Assembly: GCA_016177705.1 (NCBI GenBank)
Contig: JACOUT010000003.1
Coordinates: forward strand, 1 to 64,000
Direction: 5' to 3'
Source of the DNA: Deltaproteobacteria bacterium
Lineage (GTDB): Bacteria; Myxococcota; UBA727; VGSZ01
DNA: 64,000 nt
The position numbers and the translations under genes are program-made. The notes beneath the pieces are model-generated. The model ran no database searches. It saw nothing but the letters and a program-made list of their open reading frames with translations, and had not been told where the DNA came from. Below, in pieces: positions 25,925-35,290 of the stretch (position 1 is its first letter; every line of letters starts with the position of its first letter).

Positions 25925-26758
25925 TCAAGGCCCGAGGTCGTCTCCAGCACGATCGTGCGGCGCGCCCTCGATGCGCTCGCGCCAATCCACCAGCGGGCGC
26001 GTCGGCAGATCGACGAAGCGCAATCGCCGGCGCTCGCCCAGCTCCACGACGGCGAAGCCCTTCTCCTCGCCCGCTTCGGCGAAGCTGGTGCGCTCGATGG
26101 AGCCGGCGAACACGATCGGCATGCGCGTGCCATCCTCGCGCGCGCGCCACAGCACCTGGCGGCGGTGGATGTGGCCGCTCAAGACGGCGTCGAAGCGCTC
26201 GGGCAGGGCGGCGAGCGGCACGGTGTCGCGGCGCTTGCGGAAGGTGAAGTCGTTGGGGCCCACAGTCGCCCCCTCGAAGGCCTCGTGCGCGAGCAGCAGG
26301 TGGTGCTCGACCTCGAGCACGGGCGCGTCGTGCGCGGCGGCGAGGAAGAGCCCCTGGTCGCCGGTGAACGGCACGCCGGTGACGGCGAGCTTGCGGCCGG
26401 CGAGCGAGAATACGTGCGTCGACGGTTGGTGAAAGACGTGGATGTTTTGATGGCGCAACAAGAGCGACGTTGGCAGCGCCGAGCGCTCATGGTTGCCGGC
26501 GATGACGCCGAGCGGGATGCCGCCGTCGGCGAAGCGCGTCAGCCGCTGGTAAACGCGGTCGACGATCGACGGCGGCACCTTCGAACGGAAGAACAGGTCG
26601 CCGCCGTGCAGCACCAAGTCGGCGCGCGTCTCGACGGCGTGGTCGAGCACGCGATCGAGGTTGTCGAAGAAGTCCTCGCCGCGGGGCCGACGCTGCACGC
26701 GCGGGCGCACCGGCAAGTCGATGCCGAGGTGCGTGTCGGAGAGGAAGACCACGCGCAT
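25925..26758 (-). CDS. Metallophosphoesterase, SbcD/Mre11-like
   Basis: This 277-residue cytosolic protein has the full calcineurin-type motif set: FLSDTHLGID at the N-terminus, LHGGDLFFRSK, GVIAGNHERS, LLLAHEAFEG and SGHIHRRQ. Spacing and the HGGDLF.....P form match SbcD/YhaO-like DNA-repair phosphoesterases, which use two metal ions to cut DNA ends. No SbcC-like ATPase partner is adjacent; the flanking genes are a lipoprotein and a small protein. So it may act alone or with a partner elsewhere. The ATG at 26758 directly opens the first motif and is secure. Confidence 0.88.
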   Translation of the reverse strand: MRVVFLSDTHLGIDLPVRPRVQRRPRGEDFFDNLDRVLDHAVETRADLVLHGGDLFFRSKVPPSIVDRVYQRLTRFADGGIPLGVIAGNHERSALPTSLLLRHQNIHVFHQPSTHVFSLAGRKLAVTGVPFTGDQGLFLAAAHDAPVLEVEHHLLLAHEAFEGATVGPNDFTFRKRRDTVPLAALPERFDAVLSGHIHRRQVLWRAREDGTRMPIVFAGSIERTSFAEAGEEKGFAVVELGERRRLRFVDLPTRPLVDWRERIEGAPHDRAGDDLGP

Positions 26759-26785
26759 CGCGCACCCACCGCCCTGTTCGGTGCT

Positions 26786-27199
26786 CTAGCTGGGCTTGCG
26801 CGCGCGCACCCCGACCATGCTGCCGCCGCCCTGCGCGAGCGCCAGCAGCCGTTGAAAGACGGTGAAGTCGCCGTCGGCGGCGAACACCCCGGCATCGGCG
26901 TACTCCCCGAGGTCGACCACCATCGCTGGGTCGAGCAGCTCGTGCAGCACCCACTCCTCGCACATGATGACGACGTCGACTTCGTCGTTGGTGGCCTCGG
27001 GGAACAGGCCCGGGCGCGCGCCCTGCGTCACCAGCGTCCAGCAGCCGACGCCGGGGATGCTCAGGAACATATTGCCGCCGACGGTCGAGATCGCGGCGGC
27101 GTTCTTGACGCACACCGCCTCGATGCTGTCGATGAAGTCCACCGTCTCCGAGAGGGGGTCTCGGACGCTTTCGATCTCGGTGTCGGACAGCTCGACCAT
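26786..27199 (-). CDS. Small soluble protein, possibly SCP2-like
   Basis: This 137-residue protein has an acidic N-terminus (VELSDTEIESVRDPL) and a central beta part (GGNMFLSIPGVGCWTLVTQG) followed by VDVVIMCEEWVLHELLDP. It ends with GVFAADGDFTVFQRLLALA. The last segment resembles the sterol-carrier (SCP2) lipid-binding fold, where a strand-turn-helix GD...... precedes the final helix, but the match is weak. No signal or membrane segment. It lies 27 bases upstream of the phosphoesterase in the same direction, so co-transcription is possible. Confidence 0.55.
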   Translation of the reverse strand: MVELSDTEIESVRDPLSETVDFIDSIEAVCVKNAAAISTVGGNMFLSIPGVGCWTLVTQGARPGLFPEATNDEVDVVIMCEEWVLHELLDPAMVVDLGEYADAGVFAADGDFTVFQRLLALAQGGGSMVGVRARKPS

Positions 27200-27253
27200 G
27201 ACGGCGAAGTGCGCGCCCGCCGGCCCACGTGGACCGGCAGGCGCGGCGACAGC

Positions 27254-28051
27254 TCAGTGACCGATGGCGGCGGCGCGCTCGATCGCCTGGTAGGTCTTGC
27301 CGCCCGGCTTGAGCGCCATCAGCTTGCTGAAGGCGCGCTCACCCTCATCGATGCACATGGAGTCGCGCGGCGGCGAGGCGCTGCCCGACCAGCCCCAGCC
27401 CTCGTGGCGCATCGACTGACGCAGGTAGTTGAACACGTCCCACGTGGCGGCCTTGAACTGGGCCGAGTGCTTCTGGCCGGCCGAGGACGCGAAGTACTGG
27501 CGGATCTCGGTGGCGTTGACGCGACCGCGGTCGGCGACGGCGACGCTCGAGAACAGCACGTTCATGATGCTGCTGCACATCTTCGACTGGTCGCGGTTGC
27601 CCTGCACCGACGAGTAGTCGATGCGGTTGATCTTGTCGTAGTTGGCCGCGATCTTCTTGGCGGTGACGCCGAGCTTCCGCTCCTCGGAGGACTCGAGCAC
27701 GCGCGGCGTGGCGGTGTTGTGGGTCTTGAAGAAGCCCTTGAGCTTGTTCTCGAGGGAGCGCCACTTCTTGGCGTCGACCTTGATGTAGTACTTGCCCAGG
27801 TCCGAGGTGTCGACGCGGCCGCGGATCTCGTTGCCGACCAGCGTGACGAAGGCCTGCTCGGCCGCCTGCTTGACGCCACCGGTGATGTCGTTGCGCTTGA
27901 GCATCGCCTGCATGCCGTCCCAGGTGACGACGCGGACGCTCTTCCTGAAGTTGTTCTTCAGCGGACCGGAGGCCTCGGACTCCTGCAGCAGGTTGACGAT
28001 GTTGACGGCCGCCTTGTTGACGGCGGGCATGGGCTTTCCGACCTTGGGCAT
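27254..28051 (-). CDS. Cytosolic protein of unknown function
   Basis: 265 residues from an ATG at 28051 preceded by GAGGAG, which decides this start over a longer upstream frame. The protein is helical and basic (VGKPMPAVNKAAVNIVNLLQ, NNFRKSVRVVTWDGMQAML, KLKGFFKTHNTATPRV). It contains two similar segments around AFVTLVGNEIRGRVDTSDLGKYY and VLFSSVAVADRGRVNATEIRQYF, which suggests an internal duplication of an EF-hand-like helix-loop-helix unit, although Ca-binding acidic residues are not well kept. No signal peptide. Function unknown. Confidence 0.6.
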   Translation of the reverse strand: MPKVGKPMPAVNKAAVNIVNLLQESEASGPLKNNFRKSVRVVTWDGMQAMLKRNDITGGVKQAAEQAFVTLVGNEIRGRVDTSDLGKYYIKVDAKKWRSLENKLKGFFKTHNTATPRVLESSEERKLGVTAKKIAANYDKINRIDYSSVQGNRDQSKMCSSIMNVLFSSVAVADRGRVNATEIRQYFASSAGQKHSAQFKAATWDVFNYLRQSMRHEGWGWSGSASPPRDSMCIDEGERAFSKLMALKPGGKTYQAIERAAAIGH

Positions 28052-28163
28052 GTTGCGCTCCTCGTTTGTGCTGGCTGCGTTGTTGTGTTGACTGGGTGTC
28101 TTGCGCGTCGCGCGCGGGCCAAAGATGGTGCGGCGATGGCTTGGTTTTTCGATCCGGGCAGGC

Positions 28164-31100
28164 ATGCATAGCGCAACCGCGGGATCTTTGGCGCGGCGGG
28201 CCGGTGCCGTGGCGAGCTGGGCGCGCGAGGCGCTCGAGCGCGTGCGCGCCGCGGCCGCGCTTCGCGAGAGCGGGCGCGAGCGCATCGGCCTGTGGCTCGG
28301 TGACGACGCCGAGCTGGTGGTGGCTGGCCGCCTCGACGACCTGCGGCGCCTCGACCTGCTGCTTGGCCGGGGCGCGCTCGCCACGGAGCTCGGCGCGGAC
28401 CTGACGCCGGCCATCGAGCGCGACCTCGAGATCCTCGACTTCGAGCGCCGGCCGCTGCCGGCCGACCTGTCGGTCGTGTTGCCGCGCTACACGCGCGCCT
28501 CCACCAGCGTCGCCGTGCTCCGCGACGCGCTGCGGCGCCGGCGCGCGCGCGGCGCGCTCGTGGCGCGCGCGTACCGCACCGATCCCGCGCGCGCCTTCGA
28601 CGCCAGCGACAACGATCTGCTGCCGGTGCTGGCGCTCGACCACCGCGAGGCACAGCAGTGTTTCCTCCTCGACACGCTCGTGCAGTGGCGCGCGCTGCGC
28701 AGGAGCCCCGAGCTGGCCGACCGCAGCGACGACGGCGACGACGACAACAGCCAGGGCCGCCTGACCACCTCCGGCCTGCTCAGCTCCCTCGAGCTGGCCT
28801 CGTTGGCGCAGCGGGCGCCGCGCGTGGGCCCGGTCGGCGCGCTGGTGCGCTGGTGCGTCGCCAACGCACCGCACGGAGCACCCAACACCATCTACCAGGC
28901 GAGCAACCTGACGCTCGCCTTGCTCGGCCGCGAGGGCCATGGGCTGCTCGGCCGCCAATTCCTGCCGGTCTACGCCGCGGTGCACACGCTCTACTGCGCT
29001 GACACACCGGCGCTGGTCGATCGCTTCGTCGTCGAGGAGCTGTGCGCCGGCTGGCCGCGCGCGCATGCGGTCGCGTTGCTCGGCGCCTCCGTCGACACGC
29101 TCTGCGCCACGGGTGCGCGGCTGCCCGGCGCATGGCAGCGCTTGCTGCTCGCCGCTGAGCGCGCGGAGCTGCGCGTGCCCGGTGAGCGCGCTGCGCTGCT
29201 CGCCCACCTGCGCGCGCGCTGTCGCCCCGGCCGGCTGCGGCGCGCACCCGACGGCGTGCTGCTCGATCACCTTCGTCTGGCGCTGCGCCTGCACGCGTGC
29301 GTGTGCACGAGCGCGCCGCGCGCCGCGTCCTTGGTCGCCGACGCCGCGTTCGGCGGTCGCGCCGCCCCCGCGGTGTTCGCGCTCGCGCAGGCGCTCGCGG
29401 ACGGCGATGGCGCGCGCGTGCTCGCGTGCGCCTCGATCGCACGGCGCTCCCTCGCCGGCGCCGCGCGCGCTGAGCGAAGCGGCTTCGTCCGCGCGCGCAT
29501 GCTGCGGCTCGATCGCGACCTCGAGCACGTGCTGGCGCTGGCGCTCGGCGACGTCGTGCGTGACGCGCGCGCGCGCGATCCGTCCGCGGCGCGCCGCCTC
29601 GCCCGCGCCGCGCTGCCGGCCGCCGTCCGCGGCGTCGTCGACAGCGGGCTGCACCAGCTCGGTCCCACCGACGCCGCGCGCGTGCTCGCGCGCGCCGCGG
29701 CCGGCACCCTCGACGAGCCGCGCGCGATCGCCGCCGCCGCCGGTATGCTGGCCGCCGCGCTCCACGAGCGGCTGCGACGACGCGCGCTCGCCGTCCACTT
29801 CGCCGGCGTGCGCGTGCTGCTCGATCCGCGCGCGCCCGACCGCCTGATCAAAGAGACCGCGCTACATCCGCTCATGGAGCTGGCGGCGCTGGCCGCGCGG
29901 CCGCATGCACGCACCGCAGCGGGTTCGGTGCCCGTGCGGGTGCTGGTACCGCCGCAGCGCGCGTTCTCCGGCGTCGTCGAACGCGGCCGTAGCGCTGTCG
30001 ACGCGCGCGCGCTCGTGGTGGCGCGGCGCTGGTCGCCGAGCTCGACGCTGCCGGACGCCGCCGGCCTGCTGCTGCCCGAGCGGGTTGCGCCGCCCGGCTA
30101 CAGCCACCTGATGGTGCTGGCGCGCGATCGCGGCATCGGCGTGCTCGCCGTCGAGGACGTCGCGGCCGCGCGACGCGCGCTCGGCACCGGCCCTGTGTAC
30201 CTGGAGGGCGATCGGCTGCGGCGCGGCGCGCCGCTCGTGCCGGTGCGCGCAGTGCCTCGGTACGCGACCCCGACCATCCGACCGCGCCTGCACGGCGACG
30301 TCGGCGTGACGACGCTGTCGGCGCTCGCGCGTCTGCGCTACGCCGACGCACGGGCCATCGCCGGCACCAAGGCGGCGACGCTGGCCGCGCTGCTCGTCGA
30401 CGACGGTCTTGCTGCCGGCGGCGCCGCCACGCTCGACGGCACCGTGGTGCCGGTGGCGCTCGTCGCCTCGTGGCTTCGGGCTGTCGGCTTGCTCGAGCGC
30501 TGGAACGACGACGTCGACCCCGCGACGATGCGCGCCGCCGTGCGCCGGGGCTTGCGCGCGCACCTCTTCTCGCGGAGCGGCGAGCTCTCGTCAGCCGGTC
30601 GCGCGCTGGCCCGCGCGCTGCGCGTGCCGGGCCCAGGTCCGCGCATCGCGCGCGCCAGCGGCACGGCCGAGGACCTGCCCGGCAAGAGCGACGCGGGCTT
30701 GTCGCGGTCGATCGCGGGGTTGCGTGACGACGCGGCGCTGGTCCGAGCGATCGTCGCGATCATCGCCAACGTGTGGCGCGACGACGCGGTCGCCCACCAG
30801 CACCGCTCCGGCGTGTCGATGACCGACGTCTGGCCGGCGATCCTGGTGCAGCGCGACCTCGGACCAAAGGCGCTGGTGAGCGGCGTGGCGGTGTCGCGCG
30901 GCGTCGACGGCGCGCTCGGCGCCATCTCCTATCAAGCGGTGCGCGGACCGGGCGGCGGCGTGCGCGGCGGGCGAGCCGAGGAGGGCAACGTCAGCCCCGT
31001 CGAGCACGTGGTGATGCGCGCGCTCGACGCGCCGTTGCTCTCGCTCGCGCGCGCGCGCACGCTCGGCCGCTCGGTCTTGTGCGTCGAGCGGCTGTTCCAC

Positions 31101-31202
31101 ACGCAGCTTGAGCCAGGCGCCGGCCACGCCGTCGATGTCGAGTGGCTGTGGACCAGGCGTGGGCTCGTGCTGGTGCAGGCGCGCGCGCTGGCGAGGTGCT
31201 GA
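28164..31202 (+). CDS. PEP synthase/PPDK-like ATP-grasp protein, orphan
   Basis: About 1,012 residues, Arg/Ala-rich. The C-terminal third matches the nucleotide-binding half of PEP synthase/pyruvate phosphate dikinase: GTKAATLAALLVDDG, then RASGTAEDLPGKSDAGLSRS (family form RSS...ED.PG.S.AG) and VWPAILVQRDLGPKALVSGV. The front 650 residues are alpha-helical and not recognised. The central phospho-His domain and PEP/pyruvate barrel of the full enzymes are missing, so it cannot do the whole reaction. Relatives act as phosphotransfer enzymes on other substrates. The start is uncertain by 39-63 bases. Confidence 0.68.
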   Translation: MHSATAGSLARRAGAVASWAREALERVRAAAALRESGRERIGLWLGDDAELVVAGRLDDLRRLDLLLGRGALATELGADLTPAIERDLEILDFERRPLPADLSVVLPRYTRASTSVAVLRDALRRRRARGALVARAYRTDPARAFDASDNDLLPVLALDHREAQQCFLLDTLVQWRALRRSPELADRSDDGDDDNSQGRLTTSGLLSSLELASLAQRAPRVGPVGALVRWCVANAPHGAPNTIYQASNLTLALLGREGHGLLGRQFLPVYAAVHTLYCADTPALVDRFVVEELCAGWPRAHAVALLGASVDTLCATGARLPGAWQRLLLAAERAELRVPGERAALLAHLRARCRPGRLRRAPDGVLLDHLRLALRLHACVCTSAPRAASLVADAAFGGRAAPAVFALAQALADGDGARVLACASIARRSLAGAARAERSGFVRARMLRLDRDLEHVLALALGDVVRDARARDPSAARRLARAALPAAVRGVVDSGLHQLGPTDAARVLARAAAGTLDEPRAIAAAAGMLAAALHERLRRRALAVHFAGVRVLLDPRAPDRLIKETALHPLMELAALAARPHARTAAGSVPVRVLVPPQRAFSGVVERGRSAVDARALVVARRWSPSSTLPDAAGLLLPERVAPPGYSHLMVLARDRGIGVLAVEDVAAARRALGTGPVYLEGDRLRRGAPLVPVRAVPRYATPTIRPRLHGDVGVTTLSALARLRYADARAIAGTKAATLAALLVDDGLAAGGAATLDGTVVPVALVASWLRAVGLLERWNDDVDPATMRAAVRRGLRAHLFSRSGELSSAGRALARALRVPGPGPRIARASGTAEDLPGKSDAGLSRSIAGLRDDAALVRAIVAIIANVWRDDAVAHQHRSGVSMTDVWPAILVQRDLGPKALVSGVAVSRGVDGALGAISYQAVRGPGGGVRGGRAEEGNVSPVEHVVMRALDAPLLSLARARTLGRSVLCVERLFHTQLEPGAGHAVDVEWLWTRRGLVLVQARALARC

Positions 31203-31255
31203 GTGGGAACGAGCGCGCCGCAACGACAACACCGCCGACTTCCACGGGGCACACC

Positions 31256-31975
31256 ATGAACCGCACGCTGTACTTCCTGCACCGCTGGCTCGGCCTGCTG
31301 GTCGCCGCGCAGTTGCTCGCCTGGACGGTGGGCGGCCTGCTGTTCTCGCTGTTGTCGCTCGACGACGTGCACGGCGACCTCGACCGCGCGCCGCGCGCGT
31401 CGCCGGCGACGCTGCCCTCGACCGGCCTGATCGACGTCGCCGGCGTGGTCGCGCGCGCGGGCGAGCCGGTGGTGCGCGCGCTCTTGGCCGAGCGGCGCGG
31501 GCGCCTGGTCTGGCAGCTCGAGCGCGCCGAGGGCCGGCCGCTGCTAGTCGACGCGCGCGACGGCGCGCCGCTGCCTGCGGTCGACCGCGTCGAGGCCGAG
31601 CGCCTCGCGCTGGCGGACGCGCCGGGCGCGCGCGGCGTGCGCGAGGCGACGCTGATCGAGCGCGATCCGCCGCTCGAGTACCGCGAGAAGCCGCTGCCCG
31701 CCTGGCGCGTGGTGCTCGAGCACGACAAGGAGCTGCACCTGTACGTCGACGCCGTCACCGGCGAGGTGACGGCGCGGCGCAACGCGCGTTGGCGGCTCTA
31801 CGACTTCTTCTGGATGCTGCACGTGATGGACTACCGCGCGCGCGACGACTTCCAGCACCCGCTGTTGACGGCGTTCGCGCTCGCCGGCGTCGCCGCATCG
31901 ACGACCGGGCTGGTCGTGTGGGGCGTGCGCGTGGCGCGACGCCTGCGCAAGCGCAGCGAGCAGCCGACGCGCTGA
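31256..31975 (+). CDS. PepSY-associated TM helix protein
   Basis: 239 residues from an ATG at 31256. It opens with a PepSY-TM type helix (LHRWLGLLVAAQLLAWTVGG), has a periplasmic PepSY-like domain (HDKELHLYVDAVTGEVTARR near residue 160) and a second membrane helix near the C-terminus (LLTAFALAGVAASTTGLVVWGVRV). The segment FFWMLHVMDYRARDDF is typical of the flavin/iron-reductase-associated PepSY family. These proteins sit in the inner membrane and are linked to iron uptake or to reduction reactions. Neighbours give no specific partner. Confidence 0.85.
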   Translation: MNRTLYFLHRWLGLLVAAQLLAWTVGGLLFSLLSLDDVHGDLDRAPRASPATLPSTGLIDVAGVVARAGEPVVRALLAERRGRLVWQLERAEGRPLLVDARDGAPLPAVDRVEAERLALADAPGARGVREATLIERDPPLEYREKPLPAWRVVLEHDKELHLYVDAVTGEVTARRNARWRLYDFFWMLHVMDYRARDDFQHPLLTAFALAGVAASTTGLVVWGVRVARRLRKRSEQPTR

Positions 31976-31994
31976 CCAGCGGCGACGTCGTCGT

Positions 31995-32330
31995 TCAGGC
32001 AACCGCGCGGCGCTTGACGGGCTTCTTGGCGGGCTTGCCGCCCCGCTTGCCGGTCGTGGTGGCCTTGGCCGACGGCTTGCTCGCACGTTTGGCGTGCTGC
32101 TCTCGCGGCGGCGGCGCTTGGATGTCGCCCACCGCCGCCACCTGCACGGCAACACCCTCGACCGTGGCCGGGATTTGTCGACGCACGTCGTCGCTCACCT
32201 CGGCGACGCCCACTTGCAGGCACAGGCCGTCGTCACCGGCGATGACGCCGACGCCGCGCAGCCACGGCGGCGCGCCGAGCTGCTTCCTGAGCGCCTCCTT
32301 GGCGACCTTGACCTTGTGCAGCGACGCCAT
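31995..32330 (-). CDS. Small protein with protease-prodomain-like fold and basic tail
   Basis: In this 111-residue protein, residues about 1-70 (WLRGVGVIAGDDGLCLQVGV, VEGVAVQVAAVGDIQA) form a compact alpha/beta unit. The C-terminus is a Lys-rich tail (KPSAKATTTGKRGGKPAKK). The compact unit resembles the N-terminal region of the trypsin-like protein directly upstream (RLAVGVVPSSD....L.V, LALVGAIRAL). That suggests a stand-alone copy of the protease pro-region, which could act as an inhibitor or chaperone; this is my pattern match only. It is 21 bases downstream of the trypsin-like gene, in one minus-strand operon with the subtilase. Confidence 0.6.
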   Translation of the reverse strand: MASLHKVKVAKEALRKQLGAPPWLRGVGVIAGDDGLCLQVGVAEVSDDVRRQIPATVEGVAVQVAAVGDIQAPPPREQHAKRASKPSAKATTTGKRGGKPAKKPVKRRAVA

Positions 32331-32351
32331 CGGCCACCTCAGTCCACCATG

Positions 32352-33380
32352 TTAGCCACTCGCGCGCGGCAGCGTCACGTCGAGCGCGCGCAGCACGGTC
32401 GCGATGGGCGCCGCGTAGGACCGACCGCTGCCGGCCGGACCGCCCTGCTCGGAGCCGGCGTACAACAGCCCGATGGCGCGGTCCTCCTCGTCGACGACGA
32501 GCGACCCCGAGTCGCCGTAGCTGCTGAAGGCGCCGCGCAAGCCGACGATCTCCAGTTGATCGTCGAACACGCACACGGTGCCGTCGGCGTAGCAGACCTC
32601 CACCTCGTCGAGCAGCACGGCGCTGACGCGCCCGCGCGTGTGTCCGGTGGTCCGCCCGAGCTTCCACACGCGCAGCTCGGGCAGCACCCGCGCGCGCACG
32701 CCGCGCAGCGAACGGCCGGCGATGGTGAAGCGCGCCTCGACGTCGGGGTCGAGCGAGGCGAGCGCGGCGTCGACCAGGTTCCGGCCGCGCCCACGCGGCA
32801 GCAGCCGCACCCATCTGCTCAGACGCGCCACGCGGTCGCGCGCCACGTCGCCATGGTCCTGTGGGCTTGGCTGCACCACCGCGTCGCCGCGCTTGCCCTG
32901 GTTGACGGCCGCCAGCACGTGGTTGTTCGACAACAGGTGCAGGCGCCGGGCGCGGTCGCGCACCACGGCGCCGAGCGTGCCGGCGGTGACGTCATGGTGC
33001 GCCACCGATGATCCGGCCTCCACAGGGCGCTGACGACGACGCTGCGCCGCGCCCTTGGCCGCCGTCGCATGCACGGCGTCCGCAGGCGGCAGCGCGCGGA
33101 TGGCGCCGACCAGGGCGAGGTCGAGGTCGCGGCCGGCCTCTCTCTTGAGGCGCAACACCAACGGCGACGACGCCTGTGCCTGCGCGGTCAAGCGCACCGC
33201 CAGACGAAAGCGATCCTTGTCGCTCGAGGGCACCACGCCCACGGCCAACCGCTCGCCGCGTGGGGGTGTGCGCCGGCCAGCGAAGGCGACCACAGGGTGA
33301 GCGCCGACGTGTCGACGCACCTCGGCGAGGATCTCGGCGAGCGCGAACTGCTTGAGCGCGATGGCGTCGACCCGCCTCAT
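32352..33380 (-). CDS. Trypsin-like serine protease domain protein, no signal peptide
   Basis: This 342-residue protein has an N-terminal domain of about 110 residues (ILAEVRRHVGAHPVVAFAG, LRLKREAGRDLDLALVGAI) and a Lys/Arg-rich linker. A chymotrypsin-fold domain follows: His in LLSNNHVLAAVNQG, Asp in LVDAALASLD and Ser in SSYGDSGSLVVDEEDRAIGL. All three catalytic positions are present. There is no signal peptide, so it is probably cytosolic, which is unusual for this fold. Its ATG overlaps the last codons of the subtilase (33377-33380), so the two are translationally coupled. Confidence 0.82.
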   Translation of the reverse strand: MRRVDAIALKQFALAEILAEVRRHVGAHPVVAFAGRRTPPRGERLAVGVVPSSDKDRFRLAVRLTAQAQASSPLVLRLKREAGRDLDLALVGAIRALPPADAVHATAAKGAAQRRRQRPVEAGSSVAHHDVTAGTLGAVVRDRARRLHLLSNNHVLAAVNQGKRGDAVVQPSPQDHGDVARDRVARLSRWVRLLPRGRGRNLVDAALASLDPDVEARFTIAGRSLRGVRARVLPELRVWKLGRTTGHTRGRVSAVLLDEVEVCYADGTVCVFDDQLEIVGLRGAFSSYGDSGSLVVDEEDRAIGLLYAGSEQGGPAGSGRSYAAPIATVLRALDVTLPRASG

Positions 33381-35182
33381 CGGAGCACCTGCTGCAGCGC
33401 CGTCGAGACGCGGCGCTTGCTCGCCGGCGGCAAACCCGCTGCGGCAGTGGCGACCACGCCGCGGCCCGCGCCTGACGTCGCCGCCGCGCGCAGCGAGCGA
33501 CGCGCATCGGCGTCGTGCAGCAACAGCCAATGCAGCTCGCGCGCGAGCAGCCGATCGCGCACGAGGCGCCGTCCCGCGGCCTTCGACTGCACCATCGCCG
33601 TGATGCCGTCCTCGAGCGCGCCGGGCGTGACGCCGGGGAACAGCTCGGCGAACGACCACGCGGATGCGGCCGCGAACGCGCGCGGGGCGCGCGCGCGGCG
33701 CTTGAGACCCTCGACGTCGTCGAGGGAGGCGCGCAGCAGCGCGGCCGCATCGACGATACCGGCCCCCCATCGCCCCGTGTCCCAGTCGGCGGGCACCTGC
33801 GCGGTGTCCTGCAACAGCACGCGGAACACACCGGCGAGGTCGGCGCCGAAGGTACGCCGCATGCGGTCGACGCCATGGTGCGCGAGCCAGAGCGCGGCGA
33901 TGCCCGCGGTGGTCGCGGTGGAGAGCGAGGTGCCGCTGGCGGGGCCCACCTGGTACGTGGTCACGCCACGCACGCGGCGCGCGCGCGCCGCCCACACGTC
34001 CTCGCCGGGCGCGCTGACGTCGACGCGCGACCCGGTGGCCGAGTCCTTCCACATCGCGCGCTGCGCGTTGCAGGCGCCGAGGCACAGCGTCGCCGGGTAC
34101 GCGGCCGGGTAGATCACCCACGGCAAGACGTTGCCGGCGGCCGCAACCAGGATCGTGCCCTTGGCCACCGCGTGGTTGACCGCCTCCTTCAGCGCGTCGG
34201 ATCCCACGAGACCGCCGAGGCTCATGGAGACGACGTGGTGGCCGCGCACGGTCGCGAAGGTGAGCGCCTTCACCAGGTTGGTGAAGGAGAAGTGGATGAC
34301 GCTCTCCTTGACCCGCAGGGGCACGAGCGCAGCCGCGGGTGCCGTGCCGCTGACGAAGCCAGTCGGGCGCTGCGCGCGTCCGTCCGCGAGCGCCTTCGGC
34401 TCCACCGGCAGCTCGCCGGCCGGCGGGTCGCCGGCGTCGCTCATGATGACGCTCGACGTGCCGGTGCCGTGGCCGGGGTGTTTGTCGATGCGATCGTGCA
34501 ACGGATCGAAGGGGTCGGCGTTCATCTCGACGTAGTTCCAGCCGTCGCGCCAGCGCAGCCGGTGCGACCACACCTCGTCGTGCATGGTGTAGCCGGTGTC
34601 GGGGTGGCCGACGACGACGCCGGCGCCGCGACTTGGCGAGATCGACCACGCGCCCGGCGTGGCGCCATCGTCGAGCACACGAGCGAGCTTGAGGCTCCAC
34701 TCGCAGTCGACAGCGGGGTTGAGCCCGGCGGTGAAGGCGCGCGCGGTCCGTCGAGCGGGCTGCGCGCGCGGCACGCCCAGGTCGGCGGCGAGCCCGGGGT
34801 AGGCGGTCGGGTCGAGCGTGATGCCGGGGACGAGCAGCGCGGGTTCGGCCAGGCGCACGTGGCGGTGGCCGAGCAAGGCGCGCGCGGCGGCGAAGGCGTG
34901 CGCCGGCGTCGAGCCCTTGCGCATGCGGACGAGGAACCAGCGGGTGCCTTCCATGCGCTCGAGGCGGGTGGTGAGTCGAGGTGCGCTCGCCGCCACCGCG
35001 CTCGCGGTGGCGTCGAGGTCGCTCTCGGCGACCGTGCGCTTGAGCGCGAACAACACGCCCTCGACCAGCTCGGTGTCGTCGAGTGGGCCGGCGGGGCGCG
35101 CGCGGGCGCCGCTCTTGCGGGGCGCGCGTCGACGCTTGGATGGTTTGCGCTTCGCGGTGCTGGTGCGCTTGCGACGAGTGCT
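33377..35182 (-). CDS. Subtilisin-family serine protease, no signal peptide
   Basis: About 601 residues from the GTG at 35182. It starts with a very basic tail (STRRKRTSTAKRKPSKRRR), followed by a pro-domain-like region and the S8 catalytic domain: Asp in VVVGHPDTGYTM, His in HPGHGTGTSSVIM, oxyanion Asn in VAAAGNVLP and Ser in GPASGTSLSTATTAG. About 120 residues after the catalytic part are helical (RDRLLARELHWLLLHDAD). No signal peptide is visible, so the protease probably acts inside the cell or is released by lysis. It is the first gene of a three-gene minus-strand operon with the trypsin-like protein and the small prodomain-like protein. Confidence 0.85.
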   Translation of the reverse strand, partial: STRRKRTSTAKRKPSKRRRAPRKSGARARPAGPLDDTELVEGVLFALKRTVAESDLDATASAVAASAPRLTTRLERMEGTRWFLVRMRKGSTPAHAFAAARALLGHRHVRLAEPALLVPGITLDPTAYPGLAADLGVPRAQPARRTARAFTAGLNPAVDCEWSLKLARVLDDGATPGAWSISPSRGAGVVVGHPDTGYTMHDEVWSHRLRWRDGWNYVEMNADPFDPLHDRIDKHPGHGTGTSSVIMSDAGDPPAGELPVEPKALADGRAQRPTGFVSGTAPAAALVPLRVKESVIHFSFTNLVKALTFATVRGHHVVSMSLGGLVGSDALKEAVNHAVAKGTILVAAAGNVLPWVIYPAAYPATLCLGACNAQRAMWKDSATGSRVDVSAPGEDVWAARARRVRGVTTYQVGPASGTSLSTATTAGIAALWLAHHGVDRMRRTFGADLAGVFRVLLQDTAQVPADWDTGRWGAGIVDAAALLRASLDDVEGLKRRARAPRAFAAASAWSFAELFPGVTPGALEDGITAMVQSKAAGRRLVRDRLLARELHWLLLHDADARRSLRAAATSGAGRGVVATAAAGLPPASKRRVSTALQQVLR

Positions 35183-35290
35183 CACGTGGGGTCCCCTGCG
35201 GCGCGGCACGCTACGTCAGGGTGAGGCGGCGGCACGAGCGTGCTTGGTGGCGGAGGTCACGGCGAGGCGTGCCGAAGCTGGCCTGCCGGG

